Shown in pieces: positions 8,150 through 15,806 of a stretch of 64,000 nucleotides of DNA. Within the stretch, counting starts at the first letter, position 1. Every line of letters starts with the position of its first letter. Below the pieces are notes generated by a model. The model was not told the DNA's origin and searched no databases. It worked only from the letters and a program-made list of their open reading frames with translations. A program made the position numbers and the translations under genes. This DNA is from Actinomadura barringtoniae (lineage in GTDB: Bacteria; Actinomycetota; Actinomycetes; Streptosporangiales; Streptosporangiaceae): the NCBI RefSeq assembly GCF_017573505.1, contig NZ_JAGEOJ010000016.1:1-64000 (forward strand), in the 5' to 3' direction.

Positions 8150-8457
8150 GCGTCTGGATCGCCGTGATCGCGACCGGGCTGGGCTGCTACGCGCTGAAGC
8201 TGGGCGGCCTGGTCACCCCGCAGCGGGTGCTGGACGACCCGCGCGTGCGCCGCTTCACCGACCTGGTCCCGGTCGCCCTGCTGACCGCGCTGATCGCCGT
8301 CCAGTCCCTGGCGGACGGCCGGACGCTGGAATGGGACTGGCCGCGGATGGCCGGACTGACGGCGGCCGTGGCGGCCCTGCTGCTGCGGGCCCCGTTCCTG
8401 GTCGTCCTGGCGGTCGCCGCCGCCGTGGCGGCGGGCCTGCGCCTGGCGGGCCTGTAG
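8146..8457 (+). CDS. azlD: Branched-chain amino-acid exporter, small subunit AzlD
   Basis: A 103-residue, multi-helix membrane protein of the AzlD family, partner of AzlC. The segment GCYALKLGGLVTP and the C-terminal hydrophobic helices match the family. ATG at 8146 overlaps the azlC stop (ATGA) and has GGAAGGGAG 6 bases upstream, so the two are translationally coupled. Confidence 0.93.
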   Translation: MSVWIAVIATGLGCYALKLGGLVTPQRVLDDPRVRRFTDLVPVALLTALIAVQSLADGRTLEWDWPRMAGLTAAVAALLLRAPFLVVLAVAAAVAAGLRLAGL

Positions 8458-8516
8458 CGGCTGGTCAGAGCTGGTCGGACTCCCCGCGGCTGGCGGGTCT
8501 CTGAGACCCGCAGGCC

Positions 8517-9446
8517 TCAGGACTCGCTGGCGACGATCTCCAGGGCCTTGGCGAGGTCCTCCGGGTAGGGGCTCTCGAACTGCACCCAGTCGCCGCGCGT
8601 CGGGTGCTCGAAGCCGAGGCGCATGGCGTGCAGCCACTGGCGCTTCAGCCCGAGCCGCGCCGCCAGCGTCGGGTCGGCCCCGTAGGCCATGTCCCCCACG
8701 CACGGGTGCTTGATCGCGGACATGTGCACGCGGATCTGGTGCGTACGGCCCGTCTCCAGGTCGATGTCCAGCAGGGTCGCCGCCCGGAACGCCTCCACGG
8801 TGTCGTAGTGCGTGACCGACGGCTTGCCGCCCGCCACGACCGCGAACCGGCCGTCGCCGGAGGGGTGGCGGTCGATCGGGGCGTCGACCGTGCCGCGGAA
8901 CGGGTCGGGGTGGCCCTGCACCAGCGCCTGGTAGCGCTTGTCGATGCGGCGCTCCTTGAACGCCCGCTTCAGCCGGGAGTAGGCGATCTCGCTCTTGGCC
9001 ACCACCATCGCGCCGGTGGTGTTGGCGTCCAGGCGGTGCACGATGCCCTGGCGTTCGGCGGCGCCGCTGGTGGCGATCGTGTGCCCGGCGCCGAGCAGCC
9101 CGCCGAGCACGGTCGGGCCGGTCCAGCCGGTGGTCGGGTGGGCGGCGACGCCGATCGGCTTGTCGACCACCACGATGTCGTCGTCCTCGTAGAGGATCCC
9201 CATGCCCGGAACCGGCTCGGCCACCGGAGCGGGGGCGGCGGGCGGCGGCGGGAGCGTCACCTCGAGCCAGGCGCCGCCGTGCACCCGGTCGGACTTGGCG
9301 ACCTCCTGGCCGTCCAGCAGGACGTCGCCGGAGGCGATGATGTCGGCGGCCCGGCTGCGGGACAGGCCGAACAGGCGCGCCAGTGCGGCGTCGACCCGTT
9401 CCCCCTCCAGACCGTCGGGCACCGGCAGGCTGCGCACGTCGGCCAT
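8517..9446 (-). CDS. rluD: 23S rRNA pseudouridine synthase, RluD family
   Basis: A 309-residue RluA/RluD-type pseudouridine synthase acting on large-subunit rRNA. An N-terminal S4 RNA-binding domain (about residues 12-65) is followed by the catalytic domain with the signature HRLDANTTGAMVVAKS, which contains the catalytic aspartate. The start ATG overlaps the lspA stop (TGATG), so it is coupled to lspA. This lspA-rluD pair is the usual actinobacterial order upstream of dnaE. Confidence 0.93.
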   Translation of the reverse strand: MADVRSLPVPDGLEGERVDAALARLFGLSRSRAADIIASGDVLLDGQEVAKSDRVHGGAWLEVTLPPPPAAPAPVAEPVPGMGILYEDDDIVVVDKPIGVAAHPTTGWTGPTVLGGLLGAGHTIATSGAAERQGIVHRLDANTTGAMVVAKSEIAYSRLKRAFKERRIDKRYQALVQGHPDPFRGTVDAPIDRHPSGDGRFAVVAGGKPSVTHYDTVEAFRAATLLDIDLETGRTHQIRVHMSAIKHPCVGDMAYGADPTLAARLGLKRQWLHAMRLGFEHPTRGDWVQFESPYPEDLAKALEIVASES

Positions 9447-10291
9447 CAGGACTGCTTCTCCTCCGGCTTGTCCGCCGGGGCCGCCTCCCGGGGCTCGGCC
9501 GTCTCCTCGGCCTGCACGGTCTCGGTCTCGGTCTCGGCCTTGGCCTCAGGCGCGGAAGCGGGCTCGGGAGCGGGCGCGGCCTCGGGGGCGGACGCGGGAG
9601 CGGAAGCGGCCTCGGGGGCGGCCCCGGGCGCCTCGGCCTTGGAGCCGGACTCGTTCGCCGCGGCCTTGGCCTCCGGCTTGGTCTCCGCCTCGGCCTCGGT
9701 CTCGGGCTCGTCCTTGGCTTCGTCGGCGTCCGACATCCGGGTGCCGTCGAGCTGCAGGCCGCGGGCCGCCAGGACCACCGCCAGCACGCCACCGCAGACG
9801 ATCGCCGAGTCGGCCAGGTTGAACACCGGCCAGTGCGGCAGCTCGATCCAGTCGACCACGTGGCCCTTCAGCGGCCCGGGGGCGCGCAGCAGCCGGTCGA
9901 TCAGGTTGCCGATCGCGCCGCCGAGCAGCAGGCCCAGGCAGATCGCCCAGGGCAGGCTGCGCAGGTTGCGCGCGGTCCGCAGGATCGCGACGACCACGCC
10001 GCAGGCGATCACCGTGAAGATGATGGTGTAGCCGGTGCCGATGGAGAACGCGGCGCCGCTGTTGCGCGTCTCGCGCAGCGTCAGCAGGCCGCCCAGCAGC
10101 TTGATCGGCTCGTGGTCCTGAAGGGTCGCCACGACGACGACCTTCGAGACGATGTCCAGGGTGAGCGCCGCCAGCGCCACCAGGACCAGTACGCCGACAC
10201 GGCGCGGCCGAGGAGATCCCGCGGATCCCTCGGCCCGGCGCGTCGTGGCTTCGTTGTCGTCGCTCAGCGACGTTCCTCGCGTTGTTTGCAT
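9446..10291 (-). CDS. lspA: Prolipoprotein signal peptidase II with long acidic tail
   Basis: LspA removes signal peptides from lipoprotein precursors in the membrane. Four transmembrane helices run from about residue 32 to 178. The two catalytic aspartates are in GNLIDR (Asp132) and FNLADSA (Asp161). Unusually, about 98 residues follow the last helix, almost wholly Ala, Glu, Pro, Lys and Ser, giving 281 residues against about 160-200 in the family. ATG at 10291 overlaps the DksA-like gene by 28 bp and has no ribosome site. A CTG at 10267, in a CTGA overlap with that gene's stop and behind GAGGA, is a possible real start. Confidence 0.93.
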   Translation of the reverse strand: MQTTRGTSLSDDNEATTRRAEGSAGSPRPRRVGVLVLVALAALTLDIVSKVVVVATLQDHEPIKLLGGLLTLRETRNSGAAFSIGTGYTIIFTVIACGVVVAILRTARNLRSLPWAICLGLLLGGAIGNLIDRLLRAPGPLKGHVVDWIELPHWPVFNLADSAIVCGGVLAVVLAARGLQLDGTRMSDADEAKDEPETEAEAETKPEAKAAANESGSKAEAPGAAPEAASAPASAPEAAPAPEPASAPEAKAETETETVQAEETAEPREAAPADKPEEKQS

Positions 10292-10959
10292 GTCACACAT
10301 AGGGTCGCACGCGGAAAGGCCTGAAGGCGCGCCTTGCCGATCGGCTTTCCGCACGACTCGCAGATCCCGTACGTGCCCTCGTCCATCCGCTGGATGGCGC
10401 GCTCGTTCTGAACGAGCATGTCACGCGAATTGTAGGTCAGGGAGAGCTCGTGCTCGCGCTCGTAGGTCTTGGCGCCCGCGTCGGCCTGGTCGTCGCCCGC
10501 GCCGTCGGAGGAGTCGCCCTCGGCGATCTGGCTGGCGGAGGCGTTGATCTCCGCGGTCAGGCCGGCGACCTCCTCGGCCAGCTGCGCGCGGACCTCGGCG
10601 AGCTCGGCCTCGGTCCAGCGGTCCTCGCCCTCCCGTACGGGGAGTACGTCCGCTTTCGCGGTCTTGGTGGTCGCGCTGGACGCGCTGGACGCGGCCTTCG
10701 CCGGGGCGGCCTTGGCCTTGGCTGCGCCCGACTTGGCGGCACCCGACTCGGCCGAGCCCGTCTTGGCGGCGCCCGACTTGGCCGTGCCGGTCTTGGCGGC
10801 GCTCCGCTTGGCCGGTTTGGCCGCCGGAGCCTTCGACGCCGGAGGCTTGGACGCGGGAGCCGTCGAGGGCTTCTTCTTGGCGGCGGTCTTGGCCGCCGTC
10901 TTCCGCGTTCCCCGTGACTTTTCGCTGGTGGGCGCCTTGTCCCGCCCCGCGCCGGCCAT
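10264..10959 (-). CDS. DksA/TraR family zinc-finger protein with Lys/Ala-rich N-terminus
   Basis: A protein of about 231 residues whose C-terminal third is a DksA/TraR-type domain: a coiled-coil-like helix with acidic residues (from RWTEAELAEVRAQL), then the four-cysteine finger CESCGKPIGKARLQAFP followed by CVTCKQ. DksA-type proteins bind RNA polymerase through its secondary channel. The first 110 residues are low-complexity Lys/Ala/Ser/Pro repeats (AAKTGTAKSGAAKTGSAESG and similar), resembling histone-H1-like tails. ATG at 10959 has GAGGGGAG upstream; ATG at 11007, also with AAGGGG, is an alternative. It heads the dksA-lspA-rluD operon. Confidence 0.85.
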   Translation of the reverse strand: MAGAGRDKAPTSEKSRGTRKTAAKTAAKKKPSTAPASKPPASKAPAAKPAKRSAAKTGTAKSGAAKTGSAESGAAKSGAAKAKAAPAKAASSASSATTKTAKADVLPVREGEDRWTEAELAEVRAQLAEEVAGLTAEINASASQIAEGDSSDGAGDDQADAGAKTYEREHELSLTYNSRDMLVQNERAIQRMDEGTYGICESCGKPIGKARLQAFPRATLCVTCKQREERR

Positions 10960-11007
10960 GTCGGCTCCCCTCGCGCTGATCTCCTCGACAGGCAGTGCGG
11001 GCAGCAT

Positions 11008-11270
11008 GAGTCCCCTTTCGCGGGCGGGCAGACGACCTTGGATCACTACACGCCGCATATGCCCAGTGACAGGTGAACGAGAACCCCCCACTCATTGGTT
11101 CCCTGTAGTGACCTACGCCACATGGGGTCGCCCCAACCCCTGTGGCGGCGGTAATGGGAAGAGTTTTGCCGATGGGTGCGTTAACCTCGCATCGAGCAGT
11201 CTCATCGGCAGGCCGTGATGGGGACACCTGCCGCCGACAGCGAGCCATGAGCGACCCGGGGACGGTGCGA
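11008..11270. other. Intergenic region between divergent DksA-like gene and ileS leader
   Basis: No gene was seen. It holds the divergent promoters. CCACATGGGG and CCCCTGTGG (around 11119-11148) form an imperfect inverted repeat. GTTAACCT near 11180 is a possible -10 for the ileS leader but no convincing -35 at the correct distance was found. Confidence 0.4.
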
Positions 11271-11507
11271 GCCCGGGGGCGAGCCCGGCGGTCTGATCAC
11301 CCCGGAGCCGCCGGAGGAAACCCCTTTCAGGGCCCGAAAAGCCTCTGAGGGCGCGTAGAACCGGCAGCACGAGACTCAATGAAGCGGGCCGCAGCAGGCA
11401 TGCGGCCAAGGAGGGTGGTACCGCGGGCCACCCGCTCAGCCCGGCTGAGCAGGCGACTCGTCCCTCCGGTCCACGTAGCGAAACGTTGATCCGGAGGTAC
11501 GCCCACC
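11271..11507 (+). promoter_or_regulatory. T-box riboswitch, translational, ultrashort stem I, Ile specifier
   Basis: The leader of ileS contains the T-box core GGGTGGTACCGCG (11413-11425), whose TGGT bulge matches the NCCA end of a tRNA with discriminator A. Stem I is very short: CCGGCGG (11285-11291) pairs perfectly with CCGCCGG (11308-11314), and the loop presents ATC (11296-11298), an isoleucine codon. Downstream, CCTCCGG (11463-11469) pairs perfectly with the ileS ribosome site CCGGAGG (11491-11497). In the tRNA-bound state GGAGGG (11410-11415) can take CCCTCC (11462-11467), freeing the ribosome site. This matches the translational ileS T-boxes described in Actinobacteria. The left boundary is approximate. 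Confidence 0.9.
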
Positions 11508-14500
11508 GTGAGCCGTCAGTTCCGGCCCCTGCCCGCGCAGGTCGATCTGCCCGCCCTGGAGCGGGACATGATGCGCCGCTGGCAGGAGAACAAGGTCTAC
11601 GAGCGGTCACTGGAGCGCACCGCGTCCGGGCCGCGCTGGGTGTTCTACGAGGGCCCGCCCACCGCCAACGGCATGCCGGGCGTGCACCACGTCGAGGCCC
11701 GCGTCTTCAAGGACATCTTCCCGCGCTTCAAGACGATGAAGGGCTACCACGTCCCCCGCAAGGCCGGCTGGGACTGCCACGGCCTGCCCGTCGAGGTGGC
11801 GGTGGAGAAGGAACTCGGCCTCACCGGCAAGAAGGACATCGAGACCTACGGCATCGCCGAGTTCAACGACCGGTGCCGCGAGTCGGTGCTGCGGCACGTG
11901 GACGCGTTCGAAGAGATGACCGACCGGATGGGCTTCTGGGTCGACATGGCCGACGCCTACCGGACGATGGACCCCGACTACGTCGAGGCCGTCTGGTGGT
12001 CGCTGAAGGTCGTCTTCGACAAGGGCCTGCTGTTCCGCGACTTCCGCATCACCCCGTACTGCCCGCGCTGCGGCACCGGCCTGTCCGACCACGAGCTGGG
12101 CCAGCCCGGCGGGTACGAGACCATCACCAGCCCCTCGGTGTTCGTGCGGATGCCGGTCACCGCCGGTCCCCTGCACGACCTGAACGCCTCGCTGCTCATC
12201 TGGACGACCACCCCGTGGACCCTGGTGTCCAACACCGCCGTGGCCGTCCACCCCGACGTCACCTACGTCGCCGCCCGTACGGCCGACTCCGACGAGGTGC
12301 TCGTCGTGGCCGAGCCGCTGCTGGAGCAGGTGCTCGGCGAGGGCGCCCGCGTCCTTCAGCGCTTCCAGGGCAAGGAGCTGGAGCGCACGCCCTACAAGCG
12401 CCCCTTCGACCTGGTCGACATCCCGGACGCGCACTACGTGGTCCTGGGCGACTACGTCACCGTCGAGGACGGCACGGGCCTGGTCCACCAGGCGCCCGCC
12501 TTCGGCGCGGACGACATGACCGTCTGCAAGAACTACGGCATGCCGATCGTCAACCCGATCGGGCCCGACGGGAAGTTCCTGCGCGAGGTGCCGATGGTCG
12601 GCGGGCGCTTCTTCAAGGACGCCGACGAGGACCTCACGGCCGACCTGAAGAAGCGCGGCCTGCTGTTCAAGGGCGACCACTTCGAGCACAGCTACCCGCA
12701 CTGCTGGCGCTGCCACACTCCCCTGCTCTACTACGCGCTCCCCGCCTGGTACATCCGGACCACCGAGATCAAGGACCGGCTGCTGGAGGAGAACGCCGCC
12801 ACCAACTGGTTCCCCGAGACGGTCAAGGAGGGCCGGTACGGGGAGTGGCTGCGCAACAACGTCGACTGGTCGCTGTCGCGCAGCCGCTACTGGGGCACGC
12901 CGCTCCCCCTGTGGGTCTGCGGCGAGGACGAGGACCACATCACCTGCGTCGGGTCGCTGACCGAGCTGGGCGAGCTGGCCGGGCAGGATCTGTCCTCGCT
13001 CGACCCGCACCGCCCGTTCGTGGACGACGTGACTCTGCCTTGCCCGCAGTGCGGTGCGGAGGCCCGGCGCGTGCCCGACGTCATCGACGCCTGGTACGAC
13101 TCGGGCTCCATGCCGTTCGCCCAGTGGGGCGCGCCGCACCGCAACAACGAGGTCTTCGAGGAGACCTTCCCGGGCCAGTTCATCTGCGAGGCCCAGGACC
13201 AGACCCGCGGCTGGTTCTACTCGATGATGGCGGTCAGCACGCTGGTCTTCGACAAGTCCTCGTACGAGAACGTGCTGTGCCTGGGCCTGATCCTGGCCGA
13301 GGACGGCCGCAAGATGAGCAAGCACCTGGGCAACGTGCTGCGGCCCATCCCGCTGATGGACCAGCACGGCGCCGACGCGCTGCGATGGTTCATGCTCGCG
13401 AACGGCCTGCCCTGGGCGTCCCGCCGGGTCGGGCACCCCGCGCTGGAGGAGATCGTCCGCAAGGTCCTCCTCACGTACTGGAACACCGCGTCGTTCTTCG
13501 TGCTGTACGCCAACGCCGCGGCGGCGCAGGGCGAGGCCTGGACGCCCGACCGGCTGTCCGCGGCGCCCGCGCACGCCGACCGCCCGCTGCTGGACCGCTG
13601 GGCCCTGGCCGAGCTGCACCGTACGGTCGGCGAGGTCGACGCGGCACTGGAGGAGTTCGACACCACTCGCGCCGGCCGCCGCCTGGCCGAGTTCGTCGAC
13701 GACCTGTCCAACTGGTACGTGCGCCGCTCGCGCCGCCGCTTCTGGGACGGCGACGACGCCGCGTTCGCCACGCTCTACGAGTGCCTGGAGACGCTGACCC
13801 GCCTCATGGCGCCGATGGTCCCGTTCATCACCGACCACGTCTGGGACGTGATCCGGCCCGAGGACGCGCCGGAGTCGGTGCACCTGGCCGAGTGGCCCGC
13901 CGTGCGCGAGGACCTGCTCGACCCGACGCTGACCACCCAGATGGCGCTCGTGCGCCGCCTGGTGGAGCTCGGCCGTTCGGCCCGCGCCGCCAGCGGCGTC
14001 CGTACGCGTCAGCCGCTCGGCCGCGCCCTGGTCGGCGCCGCGGGCTGGCCGTCGCTGCCGCCACAGCTGCGCGACCAGATCGCCGACGAGCTCAACGTCG
14101 TGGCGTTCGAGGACCTGTCCTCGATCGGCGGCGACCTGGTCGACTTCGAGGTGAAGCCCAACTTCCGCGAGCTCGGCAAGCGCTACGCCAAGGACACCCC
14201 GAAGGTGGCCAAGGCGATCACGAGCGCGGACCCGACCGAGCTGGTCCACGCCCTGCGCGGGGACGGTGCCGGCGTCGAGGTTCCCGAGCTCGGCACGGTC
14301 GAGCTCGGGGCAGGCGACGTCATCGTGACCGAGCGGCCCCGTACCGGCTGGGCGGTCGAGAGCGGCGGCGGCGAGACGGTCGCCCTCGACCTGGAGGTGA
14401 CGCCGGAACTGCGCCGCGCGGGCCTGGTCCGCGAGGCGATCCGGCTGTTCCAGGAGGGCCGCAAGGCCGCCGGCCTGGAGGTCACCGACCGCATCGAGCT

Positions 14501-14660
14501 CGCCTGGCAGGCGAGCGGCGACCTGGCCGAGGCGCTGCGCGCCCACGGCGAGGAGGTCGGCGCCGAGGTCCTGGCCGTCAGCGTCCGTGAGGGCACCGGA
14601 GAGGGCCCGTCCCAGAACGACGAGGACCTGGGCCTCACCTTCTGGATCCGCAAGGTCTGA
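11508..14660 (+). CDS. ileS: Isoleucyl-tRNA synthetase
   Basis: Class Ia synthetase of 1050 residues charging tRNA-Ile. The HIGH-type motif appears as PGVHHVEA (about residues 55-62) and the KMSKS-type motif as KMSKH (602-606). A CP1 editing domain lies between, followed by an anticodon-binding domain and C-terminal extension. Length fits the longer, eukaryote-like IleS form normal in actinobacteria. GTG at 11508 has GGAGG ten bases upstream, the ribosome site that the T-box masks. It stands alone, ending in a terminator-like hairpin. Confidence 0.98.
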   Translation: MSRQFRPLPAQVDLPALERDMMRRWQENKVYERSLERTASGPRWVFYEGPPTANGMPGVHHVEARVFKDIFPRFKTMKGYHVPRKAGWDCHGLPVEVAVEKELGLTGKKDIETYGIAEFNDRCRESVLRHVDAFEEMTDRMGFWVDMADAYRTMDPDYVEAVWWSLKVVFDKGLLFRDFRITPYCPRCGTGLSDHELGQPGGYETITSPSVFVRMPVTAGPLHDLNASLLIWTTTPWTLVSNTAVAVHPDVTYVAARTADSDEVLVVAEPLLEQVLGEGARVLQRFQGKELERTPYKRPFDLVDIPDAHYVVLGDYVTVEDGTGLVHQAPAFGADDMTVCKNYGMPIVNPIGPDGKFLREVPMVGGRFFKDADEDLTADLKKRGLLFKGDHFEHSYPHCWRCHTPLLYYALPAWYIRTTEIKDRLLEENAATNWFPETVKEGRYGEWLRNNVDWSLSRSRYWGTPLPLWVCGEDEDHITCVGSLTELGELAGQDLSSLDPHRPFVDDVTLPCPQCGAEARRVPDVIDAWYDSGSMPFAQWGAPHRNNEVFEETFPGQFICEAQDQTRGWFYSMMAVSTLVFDKSSYENVLCLGLILAEDGRKMSKHLGNVLRPIPLMDQHGADALRWFMLANGLPWASRRVGHPALEEIVRKVLLTYWNTASFFVLYANAAAAQGEAWTPDRLSAAPAHADRPLLDRWALAELHRTVGEVDAALEEFDTTRAGRRLAEFVDDLSNWYVRRSRRRFWDGDDAAFATLYECLETLTRLMAPMVPFITDHVWDVIRPEDAPESVHLAEWPAVREDLLDPTLTTQMALVRRLVELGRSARAASGVRTRQPLGRALVGAAGWPSLPPQLRDQIADELNVVAFEDLSSIGGDLVDFEVKPNFRELGKRYAKDTPKVAKAITSADPTELVHALRGDGAGVEVPELGTVELGAGDVIVTERPRTGWAVESGGGETVALDLEVTPELRRAGLVREAIRLFQEGRKAAGLEVTDRIELAWQASGDLAEALRAHGEEVGAEVLAVSVREGTGEGPSQNDEDLGLTFWIRKV

Positions 14661-14706
14661 CGCGACCTGACGCCGCCTGACGCGGTCTGACGCGGTCTGA
14701 CGCGAT
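14657..14706. repeat. Five tandem 10-bp repeats at the ileS stop
   Basis: Units of the form CTGACGCGRY begin at 14657, 14667, 14677, 14687 and 14697; the first contains the ileS TGA stop codon. The 10-bp phasing places TGA in all three frames over the array. Probably slippage; possible role as a stop-codon backup is speculation. Confidence 0.85.
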
Positions 14707-14708
14707 CT

Positions 14709-14738
14709 GGCCGCCGCGGGAGAGATCTCGCGGCGGCC
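14709..14738 (+). terminator. Terminator-like hairpin after ileS
   Basis: GGCCGCCGCG (14709-14718) and CGCGGCGGCC (14729-14738) are a perfect 10-bp stem around a 10-base loop. It is followed by AATTCC rather than a T-run, as is common for high-GC terminators. Confidence 0.65.
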
Positions 14739-14791
14739 AATTCCGTCCAGACCCTTTATCGAGACACATCGCGTTTGCGATGATGGCTTCC

Positions 14792-15559
14792 GTGACAGAC
14801 TCCGACTCCCTGCGCGCCTCAGACGCCGACCGCGACCAGGTCGCGGACAAGCTGCGCGAGGCCCTCGCCGAGGGCCGCATCACGCCCGAGGAGCACGCGG
14901 AACGCATCGACGCGGTCTACCAGGCCAAGACCTACGCCGAGCTCGCTCCCGTCCTCAGCGACCTGCCCGGCCAGAGCGGCCCGGCCCCGAGCGTGAGCCT
15001 CCGGAAGGAGGAGAACGCGCCCGCCCCCGTCTCCGAGTCGGCCAACATCGTCGCCGTCTTCTCCGGCGCCGAACGCCGCGGCCGCTGGCTGGTCGAGCCG
15101 AAGACCACCCTCACCATGGTGTTCGGCGGCGTGGAGCTGGACCTGCGCCAGGCGGTGCTGTCCCAGCGCGAGGTCGAGATCAGCGTCACCTGCGTCTTCG
15201 GCGGCCTGGACATCACCGTCCCGCCGGGCGTCCGCGTCACCTGGAACGGCTTCACCATGTTCGGCGGCCAGCAGCTGCCCGGCGACGACCCGGACGACCT
15301 GAACGCCCCGCACGTGAAGCTGACCGGCGTGATCCTCTTCGGCGGCATCGACGTGAAGCGCCGCGAGCAGGGCGACCTCACCAAGGCCCAGCGTCGCGCC
15401 GAACGCCGCGAGCACCACCGCGGCCTCCACGACCACCATCTGGAGATCCGCGAGCAGCACCAGGCGTTCCACGCCGAGATGCGCCGCGCCCGCGCGGACC
15501 GCCGCGAGCACCTCCGCGAGCTCCGCGACGCCCGCCGCGCCTCCCGCCGCCGCTGCTGA
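14792..15559 (+). CDS. DUF1707 / LiaF-C-like protein with basic C-terminal tail
   Basis: A 255-residue cytosolic-type protein. The N-terminus (residues 5-55, LRASDADRDQVADKLREALA then GRITPEEHAERIDAVYQAKT) is a DUF1707 (SHOCT-like) domain. Residues about 85-190 match the cell-wall-active antibiotic response (LiaF C-terminal) fold, with three FGG turns. The last 60 residues are very rich in Arg and His and end in Cys, an unusual tail. GTG at 14792 is preferred because DUF1707 proteins usually begin with M-T-D/E; ATG at 14780 or 14783 is in frame. GATGAT (14779-14784) could be a -10 giving a leaderless message. Function unknown; envelope-stress link is only family inference. Confidence 0.85.
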   Translation: MTDSDSLRASDADRDQVADKLREALAEGRITPEEHAERIDAVYQAKTYAELAPVLSDLPGQSGPAPSVSLRKEENAPAPVSESANIVAVFSGAERRGRWLVEPKTTLTMVFGGVELDLRQAVLSQREVEISVTCVFGGLDITVPPGVRVTWNGFTMFGGQQLPGDDPDDLNAPHVKLTGVILFGGIDVKRREQGDLTKAQRRAERREHHRGLHDHHLEIREQHQAFHAEMRRARADRREHLRELRDARRASRRRC

Positions 15560-15579
15560 CCCCAGCCGCCCCACCGCCC

Positions 15580-15648
15580 AATACGCCGATCTTGCTCTGA
15601 GCGCCCCTATCGGGCGGCGTGAAGGGCGCTGAGAGCAAGATCGGCGTG
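15580..15648. repeat. Palindromic intergenic element, copy 1
   Basis: Left arm 15583-15606 (begins ACGCCGATCTTGCTCT) and right arm 15624-15647 are reverse complements over 24 bases with a single mismatch, with a 17-base spacer. A second copy with the same arms, same flank AATACGCC and same spacer length is at 49602-49670. It lies downstream of the DUF1707 gene and before the convergent zinc-ribbon gene, so it could act as a bidirectional terminator or be a small non-autonomous repeat. Confidence 0.85.
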
Positions 15649-15744
15649 GTCTTGGCGGGCGTGCACGCATCGGAGGCTCGGCTGCGAGCCCGCGGGGCGA
15701 CCGGCGAGGGTTGCTTTCGCGAAACAAGTGCTTTCGGGAAACAA

Positions 15745-15784
15745 GAACGCGGCCGTGGCCCCCTTGGGGGTCACGGCCGCGTTC
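15745..15784. terminator. Bidirectional terminator hairpin
   Basis: GAACGCGGCCGTG (15745-15757) pairs with CACGGCCGCGTTC (15772-15784), and the stem continues through GCCCCC/GGGGGT to a TT loop, giving 19 pairs with one G-U. It separates the DUF1707 gene from the convergent minus-strand gene ending at 15807. Confidence 0.85.
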
Positions 15785-15806
15785 TCGGGTCGGCTGGGGT
15801 GGGCGG

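Noticed and set aside
7696..9792. Long minus-strand Arg/Pro-rich frame across azlD, rluD and lspA
   Set aside because: Out-of-frame shadow; the true genes in this stretch have family motifs and coupled starts.
11607..14546. Minus-strand open frame of 979 codons opposite ileS
   Set aside because: Shadow of ileS with biased composition and no recognisable domain.
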